From assembly GCF_004322855.1 (NCBI RefSeq), contig NZ_CP036402.1:682001-746000 (forward strand): a DNA stretch of 64,000 nt, written 5' to 3'. Origin of the DNA: Egibacter rhizosphaerae (GTDB taxonomy: Bacteria > Actinomycetota > Nitriliruptoria > Euzebyales > Egibacteraceae). The notes below the pieces were generated by a model that was given only the letters and a program-made list of their open reading frames with translations, was not told where the DNA came from and searched no databases. The position numbers and the translations under genes were made by a program. Below are positions 20,733-29,269 of the stretch, one piece after another (position 1 is the stretch's first letter; each line of letters opens with the position of its first letter).

Positions 20733-20759
20733 CGCGCCGGGCGACGCACGCCCGGCGCG
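20733..20759 (-). terminator. Candidate terminator after nfuA
   Basis: A perfect 11-bp inverted repeat (arms 20733-20743 and 20749-20759, 5-base loop) starting 7 bases beyond the nfuA stop on the minus strand. There is no T-run after the stem, so it is a GC-rich hairpin of the kind common at actinobacterial gene ends; it separates nfuA from tig. Confidence 0.6.
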
Positions 20760-20766
20760 GGCGCGA

Positions 20767-21408
20767 CTACTTCTTCGCGGACTCGTAGTACGGATTGGTC
20801 CCCGACGCGTGGTCGGTGACGTCGACGACCTGGGCAACCTCGGGCACGCCCTGCATCAGGGCCTTCTCGATCCCCTGGCGCAGCGTGACCTGTGCCATCC
20901 CGCAGCCCTGGCAGCCGCCGCCGAGGCGCAGGTAGGCCGTGCCCTCCTCGAACGCGACGAGGTCGGCCCGCCCGCCGTGGGCGGCGATCTGCGGGTTGAT
21001 GTGCTGCTCGAGGAGCTGCTGGATGCGCTGGGGAATCTCCCCCGAGAGGTCGGCGTCGCCGATGTCGAGGTCCGCGGCCGGGGACGCCGGGGGCTCGGGC
21101 CGGTTCGGGTTCTCGAGGACGATTCCGCCCGTCTCGAGGTCGCCCTGAAGGTCCAGGGTCGAGCCGCGCAGCTTGTCGATGCTGTCGCTCTGGACGACGA
21201 TCGGCAGATCGTCGTGCCACTGGACCAGGTCCTGCGGGCCTGCCTCCTCGAGCAACTCGAGCGACATCGCGACCTCGTAGCGGCCCTGCCCCTCACCGGT
21301 GACCGCGAGCTTGAGGGCCAACCGTTCCGGGTGCTCGTCGCGATCGCGGATCTGCACGACCTTGGTCCGCGCGACATCGGTGACGGTGATCAGTGGCTGC
21401 TCGCTCAT
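20767..21408 (-). CDS. nfuA: NfuA-type Fe-S cluster carrier protein
   Basis: 213 residues. The N-terminal half resembles a degenerate A-type (HesB/IscA) scaffold without its cysteines, and the C-terminal NifU domain has GGGCQGCGMA with cluster-ligating Cys166 and Cys169. This domain order matches NfuA, which delivers 4Fe-4S clusters to apo-proteins. The radical SAM enzyme encoded divergently about 1.5 kb away is a plausible client, but that is inference. The gene is last before a hairpin terminator. Confidence 0.88.
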   Translation of the reverse strand: MSEQPLITVTDVARTKVVQIRDRDEHPERLALKLAVTGEGQGRYEVAMSLELLEEAGPQDLVQWHDDLPIVVQSDSIDKLRGSTLDLQGDLETGGIVLENPNRPEPPASPAADLDIGDADLSGEIPQRIQQLLEQHINPQIAAHGGRADLVAFEEGTAYLRLGGGCQGCGMAQVTLRQGIEKALMQGVPEVAQVVDVTDHASGTNPYYESAKK

Positions 21409-21647
21409 CGCTTCTCTCGCTCTCGCGGCGCCTGGCGTCCGTGGGCCAGCCTACCGGTGCGCGTCCCCGACGCCGCGCGGCTCCGCGCGGACAGCGCGCG
21501 GGCGGACCGGTCCGGTGATCGCGGGCGGCCGACCCGTGCTCCCAAGGCCCCCGACCCGTGCTTCCAGGGCGGCCGACCGTTGGACCCCCGCTGCAGGGCC
21601 CGGTGATCTCCGAGGGCAACCCGCCGCGGTCGCGGTACCGTGCGGGC
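21409..21647. promoter_or_regulatory. Divergent promoter region with a 22-base direct repeat
   Basis: The 239-base divergent gap between nfuA (minus) and the ATP-grasp gene (plus). It contains the palindrome GGACCGGTCC (21514-21523) and a direct repeat CCGACCCGTGCT followed by YCCARGG, beginning at 21529 and 21551. These could be regulator sites for the ATP-grasp/radical SAM pair. No clear -35/-10 pair was found. Confidence 0.35.
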
Positions 21648-22940
21648 ATGGCCCGCGTCGCGCTCGTCCTCCCCGCCACCACCTACCGCGCGGCCGAGTT
21701 CCTCGAGGCCGCCGGGCGACTGGATATCGACATCGTGGTGGCCAGCGACCATGGATCCGTGTTGGACGGGCTCGGCGGCGAGCACCTCGTTCGCGTCGAC
21801 CTCGGCGATTCGCAGGCGACCGCGCAACGGCTGGCGGAGGTCCACGCGCACCTGCCGCTCGACGCGGTGGTCGGCGTGGACGATGCCGGTGTGCGAGCGG
21901 CAGCGGAGGCGAGCGCGGCACTCGGCCTGCCCCACGCGCCGCCGGACGCAGTGGCCGCGGCTAGTGACAAGCAGGAGCTGCGCGAACGACTCCGCGCGGG
22001 CAACGTCGACCAGCCTCGCTGGCGAGTGATCCCCTCCGACGCCGACCTGGACGAGGCCGTGGCAGCAGCGGCCGAGGCGGTGGGCCTGCCCTGCGTGGTC
22101 AAGCCGACCCGGCTCGCGGCGAGCCGCGGCGTGCTCCGCGCCGACACCATCCGCGACGCGTGTGACGCCGCGGAGCGGGCGCGCGCGATCGCGCACGCGG
22201 CCGACGTCCCCGCCACCCTGCTGGTCGAGGGATTCGTGCCCGGCGAGGAGGTCGCCCTCGACGGCCTCGTCCGCGGCGGCGAGCTCGTCCCCCTCGCCCT
22301 GTTCGACAAGCCCGATCCGCTCGACGGCCCCGTGTTCGAGGAGACCTACTACGTCACCCCCGCGCGCCTCGACGAGACGACCGCCGCCAGGGTGACCGAC
22401 GTGGCCGCCCGGGCGGTCGCCACGCTCGGGGTCGACGAGGGCCCGGTGCACGCCGAGCTCCGGCTCCCGCCCGACCGGCCCCCGGTGGTCCTCGAGGTCG
22501 CCGCCCGCACGATCGGCGGGCGCTGCGGTCGGGCGCTCACGTTCGGCCTGGGCATGAGCCTCGAGGAGGTCGTCCTGCGCCACGCCACCGGCAAGGCGCT
22601 GCCCGCGCTGGCGCGCGAGGACGCGGCGGCCGGTGCGCTGATGGTCCCGATCCCTCAGGCGACCGACGGGGCGAACCACGGAGTGCTCGCGACGTTCGAC
22701 GGGATCGAGCGCGCCCGCGCCGTTCCGGGCGTCGAGGAGGTCAGCCGCTCGGTGCCGCTGGGCCGGACCGTGCGCCGCCTCCCGGAGGGCGACCGCTACC
22801 TGGGCTTCGTCATCGCCCGGGCCCGAACCGCCGACGAGGTCGAGGCCGCACTGCGCCGCGCGCACGCCGAGCTCGAGATACGGGTGGAACCCGCACGCGA
22901 CGTCGGCGCCGACGAAGGGAGCCCTGCGTGCGCGTCCTGA
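21648..22940 (+). CDS. ATP-grasp domain protein
   Basis: About 430 residues from ATG 21648 (MARVALVLPATTYRAAEFLE). It has an N-terminal Rossmann-like preATP-grasp domain (to about 95), then the ATP-grasp fold: CVVKPTRLAASRGVLRADT for the ATP-binding Lys/loop, LLVEGFVPGEEVALDGLV and the metal-binding end LPPDRPPVVLEVAARTIGG. It resembles carboxylate-amine ligases of the biotin-carboxylase/PurK type that make amide bonds from a carboxylate and an amine. Its 3' end overlaps the radical SAM gene by 13 bases, so both likely act in one pathway. The substrate is unknown. Confidence 0.88.
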   Translation: MARVALVLPATTYRAAEFLEAAGRLDIDIVVASDHGSVLDGLGGEHLVRVDLGDSQATAQRLAEVHAHLPLDAVVGVDDAGVRAAAEASAALGLPHAPPDAVAAASDKQELRERLRAGNVDQPRWRVIPSDADLDEAVAAAAEAVGLPCVVKPTRLAASRGVLRADTIRDACDAAERARAIAHAADVPATLLVEGFVPGEEVALDGLVRGGELVPLALFDKPDPLDGPVFEETYYVTPARLDETTAARVTDVAARAVATLGVDEGPVHAELRLPPDRPPVVLEVAARTIGGRCGRALTFGLGMSLEEVVLRHATGKALPALAREDAAAGALMVPIPQATDGANHGVLATFDGIERARAVPGVEEVSRSVPLGRTVRRLPEGDRYLGFVIARARTADEVEAALRRAHAELEIRVEPARDVGADEGSPACAS

Positions 22941-24355
22941 TGATCTCCACCTACGAGCTCGGCCACCAGCCCGTCGCCGTGGCGTCGCCGGCGGCCGCGC
23001 TCGAGCGCGCCGGTCACGAGGTCGCCTGCCTCGACCTCGCGGTCGAGGCGTGGGACGACAAGCTGGCGGAGTGGGCAGACGCCGTGGCGATCAGCGTGCC
23101 CATGCACACCGCGATGCGCCTCGGCATCGCCGCCGCCGAGCGCCTGCGCGCCGCCCGTCCCGAGCTGCCGATCGCGGTCTATGGGCTCTACGCACCAGTC
23201 AGCCGCGACCACGTGGTCGGGCGTGTCGCCGACCGCGTCATCGCCGGCGAGTTCGAGCCCGCGCTCGTGACCTGGGCCGACAATCTCGACGCGGGTCGGC
23301 TCGAGGCACCCGAGGAGGGCGGCCTCATCCGGCTGGACAAGAGCCCGTTCGCACCGCCCGCGCGGCACCTGCTACCGGAGCCCACCCGCTACGCCCGCGC
23401 GGTGATCGACGGGCAGGAGCGCGTCGCTGCCGCGGTGGAGGCCACGCACGGCTGCGCGCACGAGTGCACCCACTGCCCGGTGCCCGCCGTGTACGGCGGG
23501 AAGGTGCGACTGGTGCCCCGCGACGTCGTGCTCGCCGACGTCGAACAACTCGTCGAGATGGGCGTCGACCACCTGACCTTCGCCGACCCCGACTTCCTGA
23601 ACGGGTGGCGCCACAGCCAGCGGATCGTTCGCGAGATCGCCGCGTCGTGGCCGCACCTCACGTGGGACGCCACGGTCAAGGTCGAGCACGTGCTGCGCCA
23701 CCGCGAGCTCTGGCCGGAGTTCGCCGCCGCCGGCTGCCGGTTCGTCGTCACCGCGATGGAGTCGGTCGACGACCGGATCCTGCGCCTGCTCGACAAGGGC
23801 CACACGGCCACAGACATGGCCGAGGCCACCGAGCTGCTGCGCGCGAGCGGGATCGAGCCCCGCCCGTCGTTCCTGCCCTTCACGCCCTGGACGACGCCGC
23901 GGGGTGTGGCCGAGCTCATGGACTTCGTCGTCGAGCACGACCTCGTCGGCAACGTCGATCCGGTGCAGTACGCGATCCGCCTGCTGCTGCCGACCGGCTC
24001 GCTCCTGCTCGAGGAGCCGGAGCTCCAGCCCCATTTGGGGGCCTACGACGAGGCCGGTCTGTCATGGACGTGGGCGGCCGAGGATCCCGAGGCCGATCGG
24101 CTGGCGGGCGAGCTCGCGGGTATCGCCGAGCAGGCCGCGGCGACCGGCGAGGCCATCCCCGAGACCTTCGTCGCGATGCGCCGTGCCGTGCTCGCCGCCT
24201 GTGGCGCCGCTCATCCGGGGGAGGCCGCGCGTCGGGGTGTCCCCGAGGCCGTCCCGGACCGGCCGCGCCTCACCGAGCCGTGGTTCTGCTGCGCCGAGCC
24301 CACCGACGACCAGCTCGGGGCGGTCACCATCGCCGCCGGGTCCTCGGTCGATTGA
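22928..24355 (+). CDS. CCAEP-tail radical SAM protein with B12-binding-like N-terminus
   Basis: 475 residues from a GTG start. An N-terminal alpha/beta domain (1-about 110) resembles a cobalamin-binding domain but without an obvious DxHxxG motif. The radical SAM core has GCAHECTHCPV, CxxxCxxC at Cys176, Cys180 and Cys183. Near the C-terminus is WFCCAEPTDDQL with adjacent Cys454 and Cys455. From memory, a protein family defined by CUAEP or CCAEP tails (Sec or Cys) matches this; here both codons are TGC, so it is the cysteine form. It is overlapped with the ATP-grasp gene upstream. The reaction is unknown; a peptide or small-molecule modification is inference. Confidence 0.9.
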   Translation: MRVLMISTYELGHQPVAVASPAAALERAGHEVACLDLAVEAWDDKLAEWADAVAISVPMHTAMRLGIAAAERLRAARPELPIAVYGLYAPVSRDHVVGRVADRVIAGEFEPALVTWADNLDAGRLEAPEEGGLIRLDKSPFAPPARHLLPEPTRYARAVIDGQERVAAAVEATHGCAHECTHCPVPAVYGGKVRLVPRDVVLADVEQLVEMGVDHLTFADPDFLNGWRHSQRIVREIAASWPHLTWDATVKVEHVLRHRELWPEFAAAGCRFVVTAMESVDDRILRLLDKGHTATDMAEATELLRASGIEPRPSFLPFTPWTTPRGVAELMDFVVEHDLVGNVDPVQYAIRLLLPTGSLLLEEPELQPHLGAYDEAGLSWTWAAEDPEADRLAGELAGIAEQAAATGEAIPETFVAMRRAVLAACGAAHPGEAARRGVPEAVPDRPRLTEPWFCCAEPTDDQLGAVTIAAGSSVD

Positions 24356-24766
24356 GGAGCCGACGGGTCGTCGAGCGCCGGTGCGCGGAGACGGCCCCGT
24401 CCTCGCACCCCTCGTGTGCGACCGGGCGCGGTGCTCGTCGTCCGCCCTCGGCAACTCGGGCCCGGTGCTGGTCGTCCGCCCGTCGGCGACCCGAGCCGGT
24501 CGCGCCCGAGGCAGCGTGCGGTTACCCGCGCCGGCGCGGGTAACCGCACGGCCTCCCCAACGATGCGGTGACCGCACGCCAAGCGCGCGATTCGTGGTGC
24601 GGTTGCCCGCGTCAGCGCGGGTAACCGCACCATCGGTCTGGCCGCCTCACCCGCGCGCGGGTAACTGCACCACGACCGCCGCTTCCCAGCCCGTGCCACC
24701 GCGCCGTCCCACCGCGCCAGCGGACCGCATCAGCACGCCGCATCAGCACGCCGCCAGCGGACCGCA
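24356..24766. repeat. 411-base gap with palindromic REP-like elements
   Basis: No gene is seen here, between the 3' ends of the radical SAM gene and murB. It holds a perfect 36-base palindrome (24515-24550; arms CGTGCGGTTACCCGCGCC and its complement), a small inverted repeat TGCGGT-G-ACCGCA (24564-24576), a 16-bp stem with one mismatch and a TCAG loop (24596-24631), and ACCCGCGCGCGGGT (24649-24662). The larger elements share GCGGTTRCCCGCG. Downstream (about 24718-24780) are short repeats of AGCGGACCGCATCAGC type. The hairpins may terminate both convergent genes, or be repetitive extragenic palindromes. Confidence 0.75.
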
Positions 24767-25927
24767 TCAGCGCACCGCATCGCGGGCCCAGCCGGGGGTG
24801 TCGGCATCACCGGGGGTGTACGGTGCCTCCTCGGCGAACCGCCGCGCGTCGAAGGGGTCGAACTCCCCCAGGAAGCGCGGCTCGGCGTGCAAGCGCACCC
24901 CCAGCTGCTCCCATACCACCGCCTGGATGTGCGCGGCCACGTCGCTGACACGCTGCGCGGTGGCCCCACCGAGGTTCACGATCGCGAGCACGTGGCGTGG
25001 CGACAACCCCACCTGCCCCCAGCGGTCCCCGTTCGCGAACCCGGCGGCGAGCAGCACCATCGCCGCGGGAACCTTGACGTCCTCGGCCTCCGCTCCGGAG
25101 TACCAGGCGAACAGCCGCTCCCCCGCGCCCCGGCCGCGCACCGCGTCGACGAGCGCGATCGCCTCGTCGCGCGGAAGGAAGGGGCTCATGAAGAACGAGC
25201 CGCAACTCCGCGTCAACGCGTCCTGAGGATCCCACACCATCGACTTGGCCCGCCGCACCGCGAGGACGGCCGCTCGGCGGTCGGCAAGGACCCACGGATC
25301 CCCACCGTGACGCTCGAAGTGGACCTCGAGGTCCCGGTAGGTGAGGGCGGACCGCTCCTCGTGCACGAGATCGAGGGTGACCGAGGTGATGACGAACCGG
25401 TCGGCCCAGTCGCGCTTGAAGCGGCTGTCGCGGTAGCCGAACGCGCAATCGGCCGCCGAGAGCTGCACGACCTCACCGGTCGCTCGGTCGACGGCCTCGA
25501 GCTCGACGAAGGTGTCGGCCAGCGCCTGACCGTACGCTGCGATGTTCTGCACCGGTGCCGCGCCGACCGTACCGGGAATGCCGGAGAGCAGCTCGATCCC
25601 GCCCAGACCCTGCGCGACCGCCCATGCGACCAGATCGTCCCAGACCATCCCGCCGTCAGCGCGCACCCGCGTGCCGCCGGCGGTGCGGCCCACGGCCCGC
25701 ACCGTGCCGCCGCGCAGCAGCAGGACCGCGTCGAGGCCGCGGTCGGACACGACGACGTTGCTGCCCTCGCCGAGCAGCGTGACCGGCCGCTCGGCGTGCG
25801 CGTGAGCCGCGTCGAGCGCGGCGCGCACCTCCGCGGTGGCGCCGGCCACCTCGACGAGCAGGCCGGCGGGTCCCCCGACGCCGAGCGTCGTGTGCCCGGC
25901 CAGCGGGGCTGCCTCGGTCGTGTGCAC
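24767..25927 (-). CDS. murB: UDP-N-acetylenolpyruvoylglucosamine reductase
   Basis: 386 residues, GTG start. An FAD-dependent enzyme making UDP-N-acetylmuramate for peptidoglycan. FAD-binding segments LLGEGSNVVVSDRGLDAVLL and IPGTVGAAPVQNIAAYGQ are present, along with YRDSRFK (type I signature), the proton-donor Ser in RSCGSFFMSP, and the C-terminal HAEPRFLGEF with the catalytic-type Glu. It is convergent with the radical SAM gene, and the MFS gene lies 30 bases upstream on the same strand. Confidence 0.94.
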   Translation of the reverse strand: MHTTEAAPLAGHTTLGVGGPAGLLVEVAGATAEVRAALDAAHAHAERPVTLLGEGSNVVVSDRGLDAVLLLRGGTVRAVGRTAGGTRVRADGGMVWDDLVAWAVAQGLGGIELLSGIPGTVGAAPVQNIAAYGQALADTFVELEAVDRATGEVVQLSAADCAFGYRDSRFKRDWADRFVITSVTLDLVHEERSALTYRDLEVHFERHGGDPWVLADRRAAVLAVRRAKSMVWDPQDALTRSCGSFFMSPFLPRDEAIALVDAVRGRGAGERLFAWYSGAEAEDVKVPAAMVLLAAGFANGDRWGQVGLSPRHVLAIVNLGGATAQRVSDVAAHIQAVVWEQLGVRLHAEPRFLGEFDPFDARRFAEEAPYTPGDADTPGWARDAVR

Positions 25928-25957
25928 CTCGGGAGCCTTTCCCCGCGAGGGGGCGGG

Positions 25958-27355
25958 TCAGTCGGGACGCTGCGACACCGATTCTGCCGGAGCCCCCTCG
26001 GAGCCCGCTGTCGGGCGCCGCTGGCGGATCCGCTCGAGCAACGCGTCGTCGGGCACGGGCGCGAAGAGCGCCGCGACGATCACCGCGGCCGGGAGCACGG
26101 CGAGCACCCCGATCGCCGGCACGTAGCTGCCGGTCAGATCGAACCCCGCGGCCAGCGCCAAGGGTCCGAAGGCCGTGCTGCCCACGTTCAAGGCCATGAC
26201 CGAGCCACGGATCGCCCCGACGTGCGCGAGACCGAAGAAGCGCGGGAAGACCGCCGCCTCGAGCGAGCGCACGCCCCCGCCCGCGGTGCCGAGCGCGAGG
26301 GCGTACACCACGGCCAGCACACCGGGGCTGACGAACGGCACCGCGAGCATCGCGCCCAGCAGCAGGACCATGCACGCGATGATCAGGTGACGCGGGCGCA
26401 CCCGGTCGATCAGCGCCCCCACCAGCAGGGTCGCCGCGATGGTCGCGATCGTCACCGGGATGAAGTTCGCCGCCGCCTCCACCGGGGTGAGGCCCTGCTC
26501 GCCGAGCAGGGAGATCTGGTGGAACTGCAGTCCGGTGCCGATCAGGCCCACCGCCGCGACGGCTCCGGTGACCGCCCAGAACATCGATGTGCGCATCGCT
26601 TCGCCCCGGGCCCAGCCGGTCTTCGCGGACGGCGGGGTCTGCGGGTCCACCACGTCACCGTCCATGCCCTGGCCGACGTGCTCGGGCCGGTCGCGCATGC
26701 CGAGCAGCGCCGTGCTGACGACCACCACGCCGACGAGGACTCCGGCGACGATCCACGCGCTCCGCCACCCGGTGACGTCGATGACCCGGGTCAGGGCGAG
26801 CGGCGCGAGCGACATCAGTGCCGAGCCGATCGCGACGGTGATCCCCAACGCCGCGCCACGCCGACGCTCGAACCAGTACGACACCGACGTCGTCGAGACG
26901 AGCCCGAGGGCGCCCTGTCCGAGCATCCGGATGCCCGTGAAGCCGATCAGCAACGAGACGAACCCGACGACCGCGCTCATGCCGACCAGCGCGAGCGCGA
27001 AGCCCGCCCCGACGAACGCCATCACCAGCCGGACCCCGAAGCGGTCGATCCAGCGGCCGACGAACGGCATCGTCGCCCCACCCACCAGGGTGCCGACGAG
27101 GTAGGCCCCGGAGACCTGGGAGCGGGTGAGGTCGAGATCGGCGATGAAGTGGTCGATGAAGACCGAGTTGCCGACGGTCTGCCCGGGCGCCGTGAACGCG
27201 AGGCCGAGCGCAGCGAACAGGACGATCCGCCAGCCGTAGAAGCCGCGGACCGCCGCGAGCACTGCGCGCGGACGCTCGAGCACGAGTTCCTCCGGGATCC
27301 GACCAGGGCGCGAGCCGACGCGGGGCTCGGCACGCTCCCGCGCCTGACGGCGCAC
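25958..27355 (-). CDS. Major facilitator superfamily transporter
   Basis: 465 residues with about 12 hydrophobic segments; the first TM follows FYGWRIVLFAALGLAF. An MFS-type loop 2-3 signature is visible in GRWIDRFGVRLVMAF. The FYGWRIV start and overall pattern resemble the oxalate/formate antiporter or monocarboxylate-permease branch, but the substrate cannot be told from sequence. It is divergent from prfC, sharing a 127-base gap, and is followed by murB. The first 35 residues are hydrophilic, so the true start could be further in. Confidence 0.85.
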   Translation of the reverse strand: MRRQARERAEPRVGSRPGRIPEELVLERPRAVLAAVRGFYGWRIVLFAALGLAFTAPGQTVGNSVFIDHFIADLDLTRSQVSGAYLVGTLVGGATMPFVGRWIDRFGVRLVMAFVGAGFALALVGMSAVVGFVSLLIGFTGIRMLGQGALGLVSTTSVSYWFERRRGAALGITVAIGSALMSLAPLALTRVIDVTGWRSAWIVAGVLVGVVVVSTALLGMRDRPEHVGQGMDGDVVDPQTPPSAKTGWARGEAMRTSMFWAVTGAVAAVGLIGTGLQFHQISLLGEQGLTPVEAAANFIPVTIATIAATLLVGALIDRVRPRHLIIACMVLLLGAMLAVPFVSPGVLAVVYALALGTAGGGVRSLEAAVFPRFFGLAHVGAIRGSVMALNVGSTAFGPLALAAGFDLTGSYVPAIGVLAVLPAAVIVAALFAPVPDDALLERIRQRRPTAGSEGAPAESVSQRPD

Positions 27356-27482
27356 ACGAGCCCACTATCCTAGGACGGGCGTGCGCTCCCGCCGTCGGCC
27401 CGGTCCCGTCCCTTCCGCCGAACCCGGACCCGTGCGCCCGTGCCCTGCCTGCCTGCCACCCCGACGAGGAGCCCCGCCGGCC

Positions 27483-29117
27483 ATGCCCGCAGACGACCGA
27501 TTGGCCCGCGAGGTCGCGCAGCGACGCACGTTCGCGATCATCAGCCACCCCGACGCGGGCAAGACGACGCTGACGGAGAAGTTGCTGCTGTTCTCCGGCG
27601 CGGTGCACGAGGCGGGGGCGGTCAAGTCGCGCAAGCAGGCGAAGCAGGCGACCAGCGACTGGATGAAGCTGGAGCAGGAGCGGGGGATCTCGATCTCGTC
27701 GACGGTGCTGCACTTCGCCTACGCCGCGCCCGACCGCGGACCGGAGGGAGGCTGGCGGTTCAATCTGCTCGACACCCCGGGGCACGCGGACTTCAGCGAG
27801 GACACCTACCGCACGCTGTGCGCCGCGGACGCGGCCGTCATGGTGCTCGACATGGCCAAGGGCCTCGAGCCCCAGACCCTGAAGCTGTTCCGCGTCTGCG
27901 CCGACCGCGGCCTGCCGATCGTCACGTTCGTCAACAAGTGCGACCGACCGGGGATGGCGCCGTTGGAGCTCCTGGACGAGATCACGTCCGAGATCGGCCT
28001 CGAACCGGTCGCGCAGACGTGGCCGGTCGCCGACGGCGCGGACTTCGCGGGTGTGATCGACCGCTCGTCGAACGAGTTGGTGCGCTTCGACCGCACCGTG
28101 CACGGCGCGACCGTCGGCGAGGAGGAACGCATCCCGGTCGAGAAGGCGCAGGAGGCCGGCGGGGAGGCGTTCGGTTGCCCCGAGGACCGGTTCGAGGCAG
28201 CGTTCGAGGAGCTCGAGCTCCTCGAGGTCGACCAGCCCGAACTCGATCGTGAGGCCTTCCTCGCCGGCCGCCAGACCCCGGTGTTCTTCGGCTCCGCGTT
28301 GGCCAACTTCGGGGTGCGGCTGCTGCTCGAGGGATTCGCCGACCTCGCCCCCCATCCGACGCCCCAGCCCACCGTCGAGCCCGGTGAGCCGCGCCCGATC
28401 GACGAGGACTTCAGCGGGCAGGTGTTCAAGGTTCAGGCGAACATGAACCCCAAGCACCGCGACCGGGTCGCGTTCCTGCGCGTCAACTCGGGCTGGTTCC
28501 AGCGGGGAGGCCAGGCCACGCTCGCGCGCACCGGGCGGCAGTTCCCGATGAAGTACGCGCACCAGCTCTTCGCGGACGATCGCGAGACGGCCGAGACGGC
28601 GGTCGCCGGCGACATCGTCGGGCTCGTGAACGCCAGCGGGTTGCAGCCCGGGGACACGCTGTACGCCGGGAAGCCGGTGACGTTCCCGCCGATCCCCACG
28701 TTCTCGCCCGAACGGTTCGCGCGGATCCGCAACCGCGACTCGAGCCGCTACAAGCAGTTCCGGTCGGCATTGCGACAGCTCGACGAGGAGGGCGTCGTCC
28801 AGGTGCTGCAGCATCCCGAGCTCGGGGAGCAGGAGCCGATCCTCGCGGGGGTCGGGCAGCTGCAGTTCGAGGTGGCCAAGCACCGCATGACCAACGAGTT
28901 CGGGTGCACGGTCGAGCTCGAGCCGACGCCCTATGAGCTGGCCCGCGAGGTCTCCGCCGAGGACGCGGAACGGGTCCGCGACCAGCGCGGGACGATGGTC
29001 GCGCGCGACCGCCACGACCGCTGGCTCGTGCTGTTCGCGAACGACTTCGCGCTGCGGTGGGCGGAGCAGGACTTCCCCGACGTCACGTTCCACGAGATGG
29101 GGATGGCCCGCTCCTGA
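27483..29117 (+). CDS. prfC: Peptide chain release factor 3
   Basis: 544 residues. A translational GTPase that recycles RF1/RF2 after termination. G1 HPDAGKTTLTEKLLL, switch-region ISISSTVLHF, G3 DTPGHADFSEDTYRTL and G4 NKCD are all visible. The N-terminal RTFAIISHPDAGKTT and the C-terminal Arg/Glu-rich HRMTNEFGCTVELEPTPYEL segments are RF3-like rather than EF-G. ATG at 27483 was chosen because CGAGGAG lies about 12 bases upstream and the family begins here. Confidence 0.95.
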   Translation: MPADDRLAREVAQRRTFAIISHPDAGKTTLTEKLLLFSGAVHEAGAVKSRKQAKQATSDWMKLEQERGISISSTVLHFAYAAPDRGPEGGWRFNLLDTPGHADFSEDTYRTLCAADAAVMVLDMAKGLEPQTLKLFRVCADRGLPIVTFVNKCDRPGMAPLELLDEITSEIGLEPVAQTWPVADGADFAGVIDRSSNELVRFDRTVHGATVGEEERIPVEKAQEAGGEAFGCPEDRFEAAFEELELLEVDQPELDREAFLAGRQTPVFFGSALANFGVRLLLEGFADLAPHPTPQPTVEPGEPRPIDEDFSGQVFKVQANMNPKHRDRVAFLRVNSGWFQRGGQATLARTGRQFPMKYAHQLFADDRETAETAVAGDIVGLVNASGLQPGDTLYAGKPVTFPPIPTFSPERFARIRNRDSSRYKQFRSALRQLDEEGVVQVLQHPELGEQEPILAGVGQLQFEVAKHRMTNEFGCTVELEPTPYELAREVSAEDAERVRDQRGTMVARDRHDRWLVLFANDFALRWAEQDFPDVTFHEMGMARS

Positions 29118-29269
29118 TCCGCCCGGGCGGACCCGGGTGCACATGGGCACACCCCCGCCCAGGCGCCGTGCGCCCCACGCGGGCGGGGTCACGTGCTCAT
29201 CTGCACAGGAACCCGCCCGGGCGGAGTGACGTGCTCATCTGCACAAGATCCCGCCGGGCGCCGTGCGGG
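29118..29269. repeat. 38-bp direct repeats and palindromes between prfC and ABC permease
   Basis: Two consecutive 38-base units (29181-29218 and 29219-29256) share GGGCGGRGT, ACGTGCTCATCTGCACA and a CCCGCC end, with a weaker third copy at 29125-29160. The palindrome CCGCCCGGGCGG occurs at 29119-29130 and 29213-29224. The region lies between convergent gene ends, so transcription termination is a plausible role. Confidence 0.6.

Noticed and set aside
24281-24300. Possible selenocysteine in the CCAEP tail
   Set aside because: Both codons are TGC, no in-frame TGA and no SECIS-like element was looked for beyond this.
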